A stretch of 64,000 nucleotides of DNA from an uncultured Anaerolineales bacterium (GTDB taxonomy: Bacteria; Chloroflexota; Anaerolineae; Anaerolineales; UBA6663). The notes below the pieces were generated by a model, which worked only from the letters and a program-made list of their open reading frames with translations, was not told the DNA's origin and made no database searches. Location of the stretch: positions 124,001 through 188,000 of the forward strand of contig CALFZO010000061.1 of assembly GCA_937952305.1 (NCBI GenBank), given 5' to 3'. The position numbers and the translations under genes were made by a program. Below, in pieces: positions 32,253 to 41,000 of this stretch (positions are counted from its first letter, which is position 1; each line of letters begins with the position of its first letter).

Positions 32253-34508
32253 TCAGTTGGCGTACATCTGGCTCGTGAACGAAATACCGACGGCGATGGC
32301 GGTGAGCATGGACAGGTCATCGCGCGTGAAGTGGCCGACGTTGGGATGGACCAGCGTCAGCACGCCGACGACGCGGTCGTTGGCCATCAACGGCACGCTG
32401 ATGGCCGAACGCGGTGTGGCCGCGGCGGCCTGGTTGTCGTCCCAGTTGCGGCGCAGCCAGCGCGGGTCGTCGTTGGTGTTGCTCAGCACCACCGGGCGGC
32501 GATTCTCGATCACCCAGCCCGCCAGGCCGCGCTCCACCACGTCCGCCAGCTGCTCGGCCGTCTGGACCGCGGTCTTGCCCTGGTAGATCAGGACGCCTTC
32601 CATGGCGTCGCCGCGCTCGTCCAGCACGATCATGCTGCCGCTGGTGGCGCCGACGCTGTCCAGCGTCATCTGCAGGATGCGCTGCATCAGGTCGCGCAGA
32701 TCCAGCTGCGTGGCCAGCTCACGGCTGATGGCATACAGCAGGTCCAGCGACACACGGTTGCGCTCGGTGGTCGGCTCGGACGCGGCCGGCGGCAGCACCT
32801 CCACCCGGTGGACGTGCCCGTTGTTGGGCGCCTCCAGCTGGGGCTCGCTGCCCGCGCCGGCCTCGTCGCGGCCGGCCGGGCGCTGCAGGCTGCGCAGCAT
32901 CGCCTGCAAGGCCCGCGGCGCGCGCACCGCCGGCAGTTGCCCGGCGCCCTCGCCCTCGTCGCGGCTGTAATAGAAATAGCTCAGGTAGGCGTAGCGGCTG
33001 TAGGCGCCGCGTGAGCGCGTCACCCGGTTGAGCACCACGCCCACCACCGGCGCGCCGACGCGCTTGATCTGGTCCAGCATCGAGCGGACGACGTTGCGGC
33101 GCGTGCGGCCGGCCTGCAGCACCAGCAGCACGCCGTTGACCTTGGACGACAGCACCCAGGTGTCGGCGACGAAGAACGGCGGCGCGTCGACGATGACGAC
33201 GTCGGCCATTTCCTGCAGTTCGGCCAGCACCTGGTCCATGCGCTTGGAACCCAGCAGTTCGGTGGGATTGGGCGGCACGGTGCCGCTGGTGATGACGGAG
33301 ACGTTGTCCTTGCGCCACGGCCGCAGGACGTCGGCCACGCTCAGGTGGCCGCGGAACAGGTCGCTCAGACCGTCGCGGTTGGGCATACCCATCAGCCGGT
33401 GCACGCTGGGCTTGCGCAGGTCGGCGTCCAGCAGCACGACCCGCTTGCCGCCCTGGGCGATGATCAGGGCCAGGTTCATGGCCGTCGACGACTTGCCGTC
33501 GCCGGGGGTGGGGCTGGTGACCAGGATGGTCTTCAGTGACTTGTCGACGCTGGCGAATTCCAGATTGGTCCGCAGCGAGCGGAAGGCCTCCGCCAGCGGC
33601 GAGCGCGGCGCGTCCGCGACCGAGAGCAGTCCGTTCTTGCCGCGCTGCATCTCACTGATGTAGCCGATGATCGGATAGGGCAGCAGCCGGCCGACGTCGT
33701 CCGGCGACTTGAGGGTGTCATCCAGGAACTCGATCAGGTAAGCGGCGCCGGTGGCCAAGACCAGGCCGCCCATGACCGCCACCAGAACGATCAGCGTCTT
33801 GCGCGGGCCGACCGGCTCGGTCGGCAACCCGGCCGGCTCGAACACCGAGAGGGTATTGGTGGCGCCCTGTTCCGTGTTGGCCAGCAGGGTGGCGTAGTTG
33901 GCCTGCAGCGAGGTCAGGCGTGTCTCCAGCGCTTCCAGCTCGGCCTGGGCGGACGCGATCTCCGAGGCGCTGGACAAATCGGCCAGCTCAGTCTGCTTGA
34001 GGGTGATGGCCTCGCCGGTGTCGTTGATCTTGGTCTGCAGCTCGTCCAGCTGTTGGCGCACGAACTCCTGGCGCTTGGCGTCGACCTCGGACACAGCGCC
34101 GGACGGGCTCTGCCGGATGAGCTGCCGGGCCAGTTCGTTGGCGACCATCTGGGCCAACTCCTGGCTGCTGTCCGTGACGGTGATATCCAGGAACTGACCA
34201 TCCGGCAAGGCATAGGCCTCGTAGTCCGGCATCTCGGTCAGCCCGAGTTCGGCCATGGTGGCCTGGGCCACCGGCTCGCGCCGCGCCAGGTCCGCATAGG
34301 CCCGCGCCAGCGTCTGCCCCAGGCCAAACTCGTTGCCGGTCGGATTGGACTCAAAGATGGCGCGCCCCACCAGCAGCGTCGTGCGCGCCATGTAGACCGG
34401 CGGCAATTCCCGGGTGAAATAATAGGCCGAGACGCCGCCGATCGCCATCGACGCCAGAATCAGCCACCACCATTTCTGCAGGGGAGCGATGTAGTCACGG
34501 AGTTCCAT
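32253..34508 (-). CDS. Wzz-type chain-length regulator fused to a BY tyrosine kinase and a C-terminal GAF domain
   Basis: 751 aa. N-terminal Wzz domain with spans near residues 15-33 and 235-258 flanking a coiled coil. Cytoplasmic BY-kinase: Walker A PTPGDGKSSTAMN, Walker A' VVLLDADLRKP, Walker B VVIVDAPPF. A tyrosine cluster (YSRYAYLSYFYYSRD near residue 520) is the usual autophosphorylation tail. The protein does not stop there: after a linker it continues into a GAF domain (about 595-751, with RSAISVPLMANDRVVGVLTL). GAF at the end of a BY-kinase is unusual and suggests ligand control of polysaccharide length or export. The ATG lacks a strong ribosome-binding site. Confidence 0.9.
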   Translation of the reverse strand: MELRDYIAPLQKWWWLILASMAIGGVSAYYFTRELPPVYMARTTLLVGRAIFESNPTGNEFGLGQTLARAYADLARREPVAQATMAELGLTEMPDYEAYALPDGQFLDITVTDSSQELAQMVANELARQLIRQSPSGAVSEVDAKRQEFVRQQLDELQTKINDTGEAITLKQTELADLSSASEIASAQAELEALETRLTSLQANYATLLANTEQGATNTLSVFEPAGLPTEPVGPRKTLIVLVAVMGGLVLATGAAYLIEFLDDTLKSPDDVGRLLPYPIIGYISEMQRGKNGLLSVADAPRSPLAEAFRSLRTNLEFASVDKSLKTILVTSPTPGDGKSSTAMNLALIIAQGGKRVVLLDADLRKPSVHRLMGMPNRDGLSDLFRGHLSVADVLRPWRKDNVSVITSGTVPPNPTELLGSKRMDQVLAELQEMADVVIVDAPPFFVADTWVLSSKVNGVLLVLQAGRTRRNVVRSMLDQIKRVGAPVVGVVLNRVTRSRGAYSRYAYLSYFYYSRDEGEGAGQLPAVRAPRALQAMLRSLQRPAGRDEAGAGSEPQLEAPNNGHVHRVEVLPPAASEPTTERNRVSLDLLYAISRELATQLDLRDLMQRILQMTLDSVGATSGSMIVLDERGDAMEGVLIYQGKTAVQTAEQLADVVERGLAGWVIENRRPVVLSNTNDDPRWLRRNWDDNQAAAATPRSAISVPLMANDRVVGVLTLVHPNVGHFTRDDLSMLTAIAVGISFTSQMYAN

Positions 34509-34577
34509 AATCGGTAGATCCCGGTTAGGGGCCCGGCTTCGTTAGAGGCCCTCCAACCACAGCTAATATCTTATTTA

Positions 34578-34606
34578 TGGACTCGATTGGCGAACCCAGG
34601 TACAAT
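34578..34606 (+). promoter_or_regulatory. promoter of the 58-aa gene
   Basis: TGGACT (34578-34583), 17-nt spacer, TACAAT (34601-34606). The leader would be about 35 nt and contains AAAGG before the ATG at 34648. Confidence 0.62.
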
Positions 34607-34647
34607 AGTACTATCGCAAGGCAAGTTGATCCAGAAAGGCAGTCTCA

Positions 34648-34824
34648 ATGGCGACGATCCTGGTCACACTTGGCATCCTGGCCGTTCTGGCCTCCGCCAG
34701 CATCATGCTGATTGCGTGCATGGCCTCGGCCCGGGTCACTGAGACCGAAGCGTGGGCGGAAGAGCCGCTCATTATGCCAGAGATGGCCCCCCAGCGCTCG
34801 ACCACCTCGCGCCTGTCTTCCTGA
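34648..34824 (+). CDS. 58-aa single-span membrane protein, own transcription unit
   Basis: ATG 34648 to TGA 34824, preceded by AAAGG at 9 nt and by a promoter, and followed 19 nt later by a strong terminator. The product has one N-terminal hydrophobic helix (about residues 4-29, ILVTLGILAVLASASIML) and then a 28-residue acidic/Met/Pro-rich tail. The tail contains ETEAWAEEPLIMPEM. I recognise no family. It lies between the BY-kinase and GHMP-kinase genes, which are transcribed the other way. The tight promoter-gene-terminator layout makes it one of the better supported small genes here; a regulatory or structural membrane role is possible. Confidence 0.72.
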   Translation: MATILVTLGILAVLASASIMLIACMASARVTETEAWAEEPLIMPEMAPQRSTTSRLSS

Positions 34825-34842
34825 ATCGATGTTTCGCCAACG

Positions 34843-34868
34843 CGGCTTCCCCCAGGGAAGCCGTTTTT
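34843..34868 (+). terminator. intrinsic terminator of the 58-aa gene
   Basis: 9-bp perfect stem (34843-34851 with 34855-34863), 3-nt loop, TTTTT (34864-34868). Confidence 0.93.
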
Positions 34869-34869
34869 G

Positions 34870-35847
34870 TCAGCGTCGATAGTTGAAGATCACCTTACTG
34901 CCGTCCTGTTCCAACTGGAACGGCAGTTCCTGAAGATGGCTCAGGGCGGCGCGCACCGCCGCCCGGCGCTCCGGCTGACAGTACAGCAGCAAGAAGCCGC
35001 CGCCGCCCGCTCCCGTTATCTTCCCCCCCACCGCCCCAGCCCGCCGCGCCGCTTCGTACATCTCGTCTAGCTCACCATTGCTGATCTGGCTGGCCAGACG
35101 CTTCTTCAGCTCCCAGCCGGTGTGCAGCAGGTCCCCGAGCGTCTCCAACCGCCCGGACTGGAGTTCGTCGCGGGCGTGCAGGGCCATGGCCTTCATCTCG
35201 CGCAGGATCGCGCGGCGGTCGGCGATGTTGCGCTTCTGCTCGCCCAGAATCGTGTCCGCCTTGCGCGTGACGCCGGTAAAAAACAGCAGCAGGCTCTCGT
35301 TCAGGCGCATCTGCAGACCCGGATCCAGCCGCACGCGTTCGCTGTCCACCTGGCCGCCGGGCCGGAACTCAAACAGGCGCAGACCGCCAAAAGCGGCAAT
35401 GTACTGGTCCTGGACGCCGATCGGCTTGCCCAGACGGCCGATCTCGATGTCGCAGGCCTCGCGGGCCAGCTGTTCGGCCGTGACCAGGTCGCCCTGATAA
35501 GAGTGCATGGCATGCAGGGCGCCAACCGTCACGGTGCTGGACGAGCCCAGCCCGGAGCCGGCCGAGGGGATATCACCCATCGTGGTGATCTCGACGCCGT
35601 CGCGGATTGCCGTGAGGCGCAGCGCTTCGCGGATCAGCTCGTGCCGGATCTGATCGACGCTCTCGACCATCTCCTGGCGCGTGTAGCCGATGCGCAGCAG
35701 GGTATCAAAGCGCTTCTTGATCGTGACGAAGATGTACTTGTCGATGGCGCAGGACAGCACGCAGCCGCCTTCCTCGTTGAAGTAGTCCGGGAAGTCGGTA
35801 CCGCCGCCGAAGAAACTGACACGCAAGGGAGCTTGGACAATGATCAT
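34870..35847 (-). CDS. GHMP-family sugar kinase (HddA-like)
   Basis: 325 aa. Motifs in order: APLRVSFFGGGTDFPDYF (substrate loop), the GHMP phosphate loop GSGLGSSSTVTVGAL, and the C-terminal GGKITGAGGGGFLLLYC. The FFGGGTD start is characteristic of D-glycero-alpha-D-manno-heptose-7-phosphate kinase and L-fucose-kinase-like enzymes rather than galactokinase. It phosphorylates a sugar at C1 for nucleotide activation. The start overlaps the stop of the upstream epimerase gene by 4 nt, so the two are coupled. The substrate is inferred only to class level. Confidence 0.88.
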   Translation of the reverse strand: MIIVQAPLRVSFFGGGTDFPDYFNEEGGCVLSCAIDKYIFVTIKKRFDTLLRIGYTRQEMVESVDQIRHELIREALRLTAIRDGVEITTMGDIPSAGSGLGSSSTVTVGALHAMHSYQGDLVTAEQLAREACDIEIGRLGKPIGVQDQYIAAFGGLRLFEFRPGGQVDSERVRLDPGLQMRLNESLLLFFTGVTRKADTILGEQKRNIADRRAILREMKAMALHARDELQSGRLETLGDLLHTGWELKKRLASQISNGELDEMYEAARRAGAVGGKITGAGGGGFLLLYCQPERRAAVRAALSHLQELPFQLEQDGSKVIFNYRR

Positions 35848-36776
35848 GGTTGGCGTTCACTCTGCGCGAAAAATTCCGCGGTCCTGGCCAGCCCGGTGGG
35901 CAGGTCGACCGTGGGCTGCCAGCCCAGCTCGCGGCGCGCCTTGGCCGCGTCCAGGTAGATAAAACGCGTCTCCCCGAGCTTGGCCGGGCCGTAGGCGGGC
36001 GGATGGGGATAGGCGGTAACCGTCTGCAGGGCCGCGAAGACCTCGTTCACCGAGGTCGGCCGCCCCCAGCCGAGGTTGTAGATGGCGGCCGCGTGGGGCG
36101 CCCGCAACGCCAACACGTTGGCCTCGGCGCAGTCGCCGACCCAGACGAAGTCGCGGGTCTGCTCGCCGTCGCCGTAGATGACCACCGGCTCGCCGCGCCG
36201 CATCCGGTCGGCGAAGACCGCGACGACGCCGGCCTCGCCGTGCGGGTTCTGGCGCGGCCCATAGACGTTCGGGTAGCGCAGCACCACGTACTCCAGGCCG
36301 TACAACTGCCGATACATGAACAGGTAGTGCTCGACGGTGTGTTTGCTGGCCCCGTAGGGGCAGATCGGGTTGACCGGATGCTGCTCGTCGCAGGGCAGGT
36401 ACTGGGGCTCGCCGTAGACCGCTCCACCGGTGGAACTGTACACCACGCGCCGGACGCCGACGCGCCGCGCGCACTCCAGGACGTTCAGCGAGCCGCGCAC
36501 GTTGATGTCGGCGTCCAGCAGCGGGTCAGCCACGGAACGGCGCACATCCACCTGGGCCGCGTGATGATCGACAAAATCCGGCCGCTCCTGCTCGAAGACT
36601 TGCGCCAGGCGCGGGTCCCGGACATCCAGCTGATAGAAGCGCGCGCGGGGGTTGAGGTGGCTGCGCCGCCCGGCCGACAAGTCGTCGACGACCGCGACCT
36701 CGTAACCCTCGGCCAACAACCGGTCGACGACATGGGAGCCAATAAAGCCGGCTCCGCCGGTCACCAGGACTCGCAT
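35844..36776 (-). CDS. NAD-dependent nucleotide-sugar epimerase/dehydratase
   Basis: 310-aa extended short-chain dehydrogenase. The Rossmann motif VTGGAGFIGSHVVDRLL starts at residue 5. The catalytic set is Ser/Ser in YSSTGGAVYG with YGASK (Tyr-x3-Lys). The VVLRYPNVYGPRQNP segment marks the GalE/WbpP/RmlB-like group. Most probably a UDP-sugar 4-epimerase that feeds the nearby polysaccharide genes. CAGGAG lies 11 nt before the ATG. It is translationally coupled to the GHMP kinase gene. Confidence 0.9.
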   Translation of the reverse strand: MRVLVTGGAGFIGSHVVDRLLAEGYEVAVVDDLSAGRRSHLNPRARFYQLDVRDPRLAQVFEQERPDFVDHHAAQVDVRRSVADPLLDADINVRGSLNVLECARRVGVRRVVYSSTGGAVYGEPQYLPCDEQHPVNPICPYGASKHTVEHYLFMYRQLYGLEYVVLRYPNVYGPRQNPHGEAGVVAVFADRMRRGEPVVIYGDGEQTRDFVWVGDCAEANVLALRAPHAAAIYNLGWGRPTSVNEVFAALQTVTAYPHPPAYGPAKLGETRFIYLDAAKARRELGWQPTVDLPTGLARTAEFFAQSERQP

Positions 36777-36811
36777 GCGTGGTCGTGCTCCTGAACAGAC
36801 AGCGAACGCCC

Positions 36812-36817
36812 ATTATA
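36812..36817 (-). promoter_or_regulatory. -10 box of the epimerase-kinase operon
   Basis: A perfect minus-strand TATAAT about 35 nt before the ATG at 36776. It directly follows a long hairpin (36821-36846) that occupies the -35 region. Confidence 0.45.
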
Positions 36818-36820
36818 GAT

Positions 36821-36846
36821 GAGGCCGGCGGGGGTCCGCCGGCCTC
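36821..36846 (-). terminator. hairpin between the sugar transferase and epimerase genes
   Basis: 11-bp perfect GC stem (36821-36831 with 36836-36846), 4-nt loop, 45 nt after the sugar transferase stop. It has no T-run; the next bases form the TATAAT of the following gene, so termination would be weak. Confidence 0.4.
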
Positions 36847-36890
36847 AGACGGAGGCAGCTGCCCGCTGGAGACGGGCCCCCGTCGCCAGG

Positions 36891-38399
36891 CTAATAGGCG
36901 CCCCGGCTGCGAATCACCGCCGGGAAAGTCTGGAACAGGATCTGCAGGTCCAGCCAGATTGTCCAATTGCGGATGTAGTACATGTCGAGGCGGACCCGGT
37001 CCTCATAGCTGACGTCCGAGCGGCCGCTGACCTGCCACAGGCCGGTCAGGCCCGGGCGCACCGTGAGCAGGTTCAGGCCCCACTGGTTGTACTGGGCCAT
37101 CTCCTGGGGGGCAATCATGCGCGGCCCCACCAGCGACATCTCGCCGGCCAGCACGTTCAGCAGCTGAGGCAGTTCGTCCAGGCTGAACTTGCGCAGGAAG
37201 ACGCCCACGCGCGTGACGCGCGGGTCGTTCTTGAGCTTGTGGGTGCGGGCCAGCTCGGCCTTCAACTCCGGGTGCTGATCCAGGATGCGGTCGCCGTTGA
37301 CGTGCATGGTCCGGAACTTGAAGGCGTCAAACTGCTTGCCGTTCAGGCCCATCACGCGGCGCCGGTAGATGACCGGGCCGGGCGAATCCAGCTTGATGGC
37401 CAGGGCCAGCAGGGCCAGCAGCGGCAGGATCGCGAGCAGGCCCGGGATCGTCAGACAGTAGTCCAGGGCCAGCTTCAGGACGCTGTCGAAGCCGGTCAGA
37501 CGGACCTTGTTGACATTGACCAGGGGCACGTAGCCCAGCTCCTGGACCTGCAGACCGGTGGTGATGATCTCGTACAGGCCCGACGACAAGCGCAGGTTGA
37601 CCTGATCTGAGTTGCTGTAGCGCTTGAACAGCTCCAGCATCCGGTCGCGCGACGAGATCGCGCTGGTGGCCAGGACCACCTCTTCGATGCCGTAGCGCCG
37701 GATGAGCTTGTCCATCTGGTCCACCGAGCCCAGCGCCGGCAGGTTGTGGAAGAGCAGCGTGCCGGCCGGGACCTTCTCATCCACGAAGCCCACCAGCTTC
37801 AGGCCGGAGTGCCGGGACTTGAGGAGCTGCTCGGCCAGCCAGCGGCCTTCCTGGTTGGCGCCGACGATGACGGCCGGGGCCAGGAACAGGCCGCGCCCGC
37901 GCAACTGGTAGATGATGCGCCGCATCGCGAAGCGCCCGATCGCCACCAGCAAAAAGGCGAGCCCCCAGGCCACCAGAACCCAGCCGCGGGCCACCAGGAA
38001 AGTGGGCACCAGGAAGTCCAGGACCGCCACCGGCACCAGGCCGGTCGTCGTTGCCCGGAAGAGCAGGTTGTACTCGCGCACGCCGCCGACCAGGTTGGCC
38101 GAGCTGTACAGCCCCATGACGGCGAAAATGCCGAGCCACAGCGGCACGATGAAGGCCACCACCAGCGCGCCGTAGTAGAACACGTTCGGCGCCGAGTCGC
38201 GGTAGAACAGCGGCAGGTCCAGCGTGAAGCGCACGACGTAGGCCAGCCAGAAAGCCAGACCGACCATGGCGACATCGGTGATGACCAGCGCCACCACCAG
38301 CACCAGGGAACGCGTCCGGCGCGTCAGGCTCTGGAGTTCAGGGTAGACCGACACGGTTGAGACGGGCGAGATTTCGTCAAGCATAGGCTGGGATGCCAT
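36891..38399 (-). CDS. polyprenyl-phosphate glycosyl-1-phosphate transferase (initiating PGT, WbaP/WcaJ-like)
   Basis: 502 aa. Four N-terminal membrane helices, a CoA-binding/Rossmann-like middle domain (near residues 150-280) and a C-terminal bacterial sugar transferase domain. The last has VIYRRRVMGLNGKQFDAFKF, FSLDELPQLLNVL, LVGPRMIAP and RPGLTGLWQVSGRSD. This domain transfers a sugar-1-phosphate to undecaprenyl phosphate, the first step of exopolysaccharide assembly. The ATG at 38399 has GGAGG 8 nt upstream and overlaps the end of the upstream glycosyltransferase by 23 nt. Confidence 0.94.
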   Translation of the reverse strand: MASQPMLDEISPVSTVSVYPELQSLTRRTRSLVLVVALVITDVAMVGLAFWLAYVVRFTLDLPLFYRDSAPNVFYYGALVVAFIVPLWLGIFAVMGLYSSANLVGGVREYNLLFRATTTGLVPVAVLDFLVPTFLVARGWVLVAWGLAFLLVAIGRFAMRRIIYQLRGRGLFLAPAVIVGANQEGRWLAEQLLKSRHSGLKLVGFVDEKVPAGTLLFHNLPALGSVDQMDKLIRRYGIEEVVLATSAISSRDRMLELFKRYSNSDQVNLRLSSGLYEIITTGLQVQELGYVPLVNVNKVRLTGFDSVLKLALDYCLTIPGLLAILPLLALLALAIKLDSPGPVIYRRRVMGLNGKQFDAFKFRTMHVNGDRILDQHPELKAELARTHKLKNDPRVTRVGVFLRKFSLDELPQLLNVLAGEMSLVGPRMIAPQEMAQYNQWGLNLLTVRPGLTGLWQVSGRSDVSYEDRVRLDMYYIRNWTIWLDLQILFQTFPAVIRSRGAY

Positions 38400-39609
38400 G
38401 ATAGCTATCCTCCAAAGCGGCAGCGATGTTGGCCCAGTCGTGACGGGTCGTCACATACTTCCGACCCGCCTGGCCGACCGCGTCTCGGCGGCCCGGGTCA
38501 CCCAGCAGGCTCAGCACTGCGTCGGCGAAAGCCTGGGGCTCGTCGGCGATCAGGGCCTCGCGCCCCGGTTGGAGTTCCAGGGCGGACACAGACTGCGGCG
38601 TTGAGACGACCGGCGTGCCGCACGCCATGGCTTCGAGCACTTTATTCTGGATCCCAACGCCGTACGCCACTGGTGCGACGGCGAGGGTAGCTTGCTGAAG
38701 ATACGGCCGTAGATCTGGAACGGTGCCCGTCACGGTGATGGCTGGATCCTGCGCCAACGCCTGGATCTGGGCCGTCGGCTCCTTGCCCACGATCCACAGC
38801 TTTACGTCTGGGCGTTGGGCGCGGATACGAGGAAAGACCGCCTGGACAAAGTGCAGCACCATGGTGACGTTGGCGTGGTAGCTCATCTTGCCGCTCATCA
38901 CTACCGTGGCCGGCTCCCGCTTCACCCCCGGTGCGACACTAAAATAGTCCAGATCCACTCCATTTGGAATCACTCTTAAGTCCGGCGGAGGACTTTGGTT
39001 GGAGGCTGGTTGGCGGGCCGCCAGCTCCAGCAGCGCAGCGCGGTCCATCGGCGCGGTCACCAGGGTCCGGTCGAACTGCCGCACCAGCCAGCCTTCATAG
39101 TGTTCCGTGCGGCCCAGCTCCAACCCGGAGATCAGCCGGCTCGCCAGCCGCCGGCTGCGCGCCGCCGCATGCCGGAACAACAGGCTGATGCAGTCGACGC
39201 TGTCCCAAACGATCGGGAAACTCGCGCCCTGGCGGTCACGCCACTGCTTGATGTGAAGCCCGTACCAGGCCCCGCGCAGGTGCTCGACATGCACCACGTC
39301 GGGCTGGAGCGTCTCCAACAGCCCGGCCGGGATCAACTCCGGCTGCCAGCAGTAGGCGGCCTGGAGGGGCGTCCGGCTCGGCAGGACGCCCACACAATTC
39401 AGGGCGGAGCGCCAGGCCGGCAAGGACACGGCGCGCACGTCCACGCCCTCGCCCCGCAAGGCCTCGACGTCGGCGCGCTCGGCAGCCGCTGTCCAGGTCG
39501 TCAGGACCGTCACCTGATGGCCGCGGTGCACCAGCCGCCGGATGAAGTTGTACGGCCGCACCCGGATCAGGTTTGGCACGTAGGGCACAACAAAAAGAAT
39601 GCGCATCAT
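38377..39609 (-). CDS. glycosyltransferase family 4
   Basis: 410 aa from ATG 39609 (ATGATG; the second ATG at 39606 is equivalent). N-terminal MRILFVVPYVPNLIRVRPYN acceptor-side Rossmann fold; C-terminal donor fold with AVAPVAYGVGIQNKVLEAMACGTPVVSTPQ, the EX7E-type motif of GT4. It adds a sugar to the growing lipid-linked repeat unit begun by the downstream transferase. The specificity is unknown. G+C in this gene is slightly lower than around it. No strong ribosome-binding site is visible at the start. Confidence 0.88.
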   Translation of the reverse strand: MMRILFVVPYVPNLIRVRPYNFIRRLVHRGHQVTVLTTWTAAAERADVEALRGEGVDVRAVSLPAWRSALNCVGVLPSRTPLQAAYCWQPELIPAGLLETLQPDVVHVEHLRGAWYGLHIKQWRDRQGASFPIVWDSVDCISLLFRHAAARSRRLASRLISGLELGRTEHYEGWLVRQFDRTLVTAPMDRAALLELAARQPASNQSPPPDLRVIPNGVDLDYFSVAPGVKREPATVVMSGKMSYHANVTMVLHFVQAVFPRIRAQRPDVKLWIVGKEPTAQIQALAQDPAITVTGTVPDLRPYLQQATLAVAPVAYGVGIQNKVLEAMACGTPVVSTPQSVSALELQPGREALIADEPQAFADAVLSLLGDPGRRDAVGQAGRKYVTTRHDWANIAAALEDSYHGIPAYA

Positions 39610-39724
39610 GTTGACGATAAGCGACAACCCCTGAGCCTTCAATAACGCGCAGGTCCTAGCCTTTGCGGGCTATTACGGGAATGGCCCAGTTGAGGCAGTC
39701 CGGCGGGGGCGCCCTGCCAATGTT

Positions 39725-39756
39725 AAAGAAAAAGGCCAGGGCGCCCTGCCCTGGCC
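39725..39756 (-). terminator. intrinsic terminator of the 76-aa gene
   Basis: 9-bp stem (39734-39742 with 39748-39756), 5-nt loop, then TTTTTCTTT on the minus strand, 22 nt after the stop at 39778. Confidence 0.88.
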
Positions 39757-39777
39757 GAGGCCAATCAACGCAGCGGT

Positions 39778-40008
39778 CTATCGAATAAAGAACGACAGCG
39801 CGACCAAGATGACGATGAACGTCCCGGCCAGCGCGCCGATCCGCGTCAGATCTTTCTTGGTGTCGCTATAGTCGAACTCCGACGGGTTGATCTCCGGGCC
39901 GGCCGCTTCGACGGCCCGCTCGGCCCCACCGCCGAGCGCCATCGCCGGCCCCGTGCCCATCGGCACATTCGGTTGACGCAGTTTCTTAGCCTTGCGTACT
40001 TTGCTCAT
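39778..40008 (-). CDS. 76-aa single-span membrane protein next to the sortase
   Basis: A basic start (MSKVRKAKKLRQ), a Gly/Ala/Glu-rich middle and one C-terminal membrane helix (about residues 56-75) ending FFIR. GGAGAG lies 7 nt before the ATG. It follows the sortase gene by 35 nt on the same strand and ends at a good terminator, so the two are probably cotranscribed. There is no LPxTG-type motif. It is unlikely to be a sortase substrate; a tail-anchored partner is possible. Confidence 0.72.
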   Translation of the reverse strand: MSKVRKAKKLRQPNVPMGTGPAMALGGGAERAVEAAGPEINPSEFDYSDTKKDLTRIGALAGTFIVILVALSFFIR

Positions 40009-40043
40009 AACCCACTCTCCGTCCGGTTTCAGGCCGTGGCCGC

Positions 40044-40946
40044 CTACTGCGTGCGCAGATCGGCGTTGACCACGATCCTTTGGTTGTCAATCAGGTAAGG
40101 ATAACACGAAATGAGCGTAAGGGAAGAGTGGACGGTGGGCGCCAAGACGCTCACCTCGGTCGGCTCGACGATGCGCGTCCCGGTGATGAAGTAGGTGTAG
40201 ATCTGGCTGACCGTGTGAATCTGGATCTCATCACCCGGCTGCAGCCGGTCCAGGTAGCGGAAGATTTCGCCGAAGATATCGTTGTGGGCGGACAGCACCA
40301 GGTTGCCGGGCTGGCCCGGGTCGCCGCTGCCAATGTGCTGGCCCACGCCCTTCTTGAGCTGGTCCCAGCCGTCGCCCTGCACGATGGGCGCGTCCACGTT
40401 GAGGGCCGGGATGACGATCCGGCGCGCCTGGGTCGGTCCCTGGGTGGGCAGGGCCGGTGCCGGCAGCGCCTGCCACAGCGAGCGCATGGACTCCGGGATC
40501 TCGGCCGCGTTGAACTGGGCGCCGCCCGGATCGGTCGGCGGCGTATGGCCGGACGGGAGCACGATGGCCGTGATCACGGGCGTCGGCACCAGCGTCGGCA
40601 ACGCCTGCACGCTCTCGGCGATGGATTGAGCGGCCTCCTGGTTCAGGCTGTCCAGGATGTTCTTGCCGTTGTAGATCACGTACACCAAGCCCACCACGGC
40701 CGCGATCTCGATCAGCAGCAGCACGGCGTCGAACAGCCGGCGCGCCAGGCTGCGCGGCCGGGGCGGAGACTCAGGCCCCGGCGCGCCGTCGGCGGGCGGC
40801 AGGACGCCCACCGGCACCACCGGCCGGGCACGGCCCGTCTCGCGGTAGCGCGCCAGGCGGGCCTCCCGCGCCTCGCGCTTCTTCTCAGACAGCACGCGCT
40901 GCAGTTCGGCGATGGAGAGGTCGTCTACGGAACGGCGGTCTTTCAT
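40044..40946 (-). CDS. sortase (class D/E-like)
   Basis: 300 aa. Cytoplasmic Arg/Pro-rich N-terminus (about 1-68), one membrane helix (FDAVLLLIEIAAVVGLVYVI), a linker, and the sortase beta-barrel from about residue 165. Catalytic residues: His in LVLSAHND, Cys in LTLISCYPY (TLxxC), Arg in DNQRIVV. It would attach secreted proteins to the cell surface, which fits a monoderm-like envelope. No protein in this window carries a convincing LPxTG-type signal, so its substrates lie elsewhere. Placement at the end of the polysaccharide cluster links it to cell-surface building. Confidence 0.9.
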   Translation of the reverse strand: MKDRRSVDDLSIAELQRVLSEKKREAREARLARYRETGRARPVVPVGVLPPADGAPGPESPPRPRSLARRLFDAVLLLIEIAAVVGLVYVIYNGKNILDSLNQEAAQSIAESVQALPTLVPTPVITAIVLPSGHTPPTDPGGAQFNAAEIPESMRSLWQALPAPALPTQGPTQARRIVIPALNVDAPIVQGDGWDQLKKGVGQHIGSGDPGQPGNLVLSAHNDIFGEIFRYLDRLQPGDEIQIHTVSQIYTYFITGTRIVEPTEVSVLAPTVHSSLTLISCYPYLIDNQRIVVNADLRTQ

Positions 40947-41000
40947 AACCTGCCTATGGGCGGAAAACGGCGGCCGGCCGCGGGGCCGCGCCCGGCGGGT

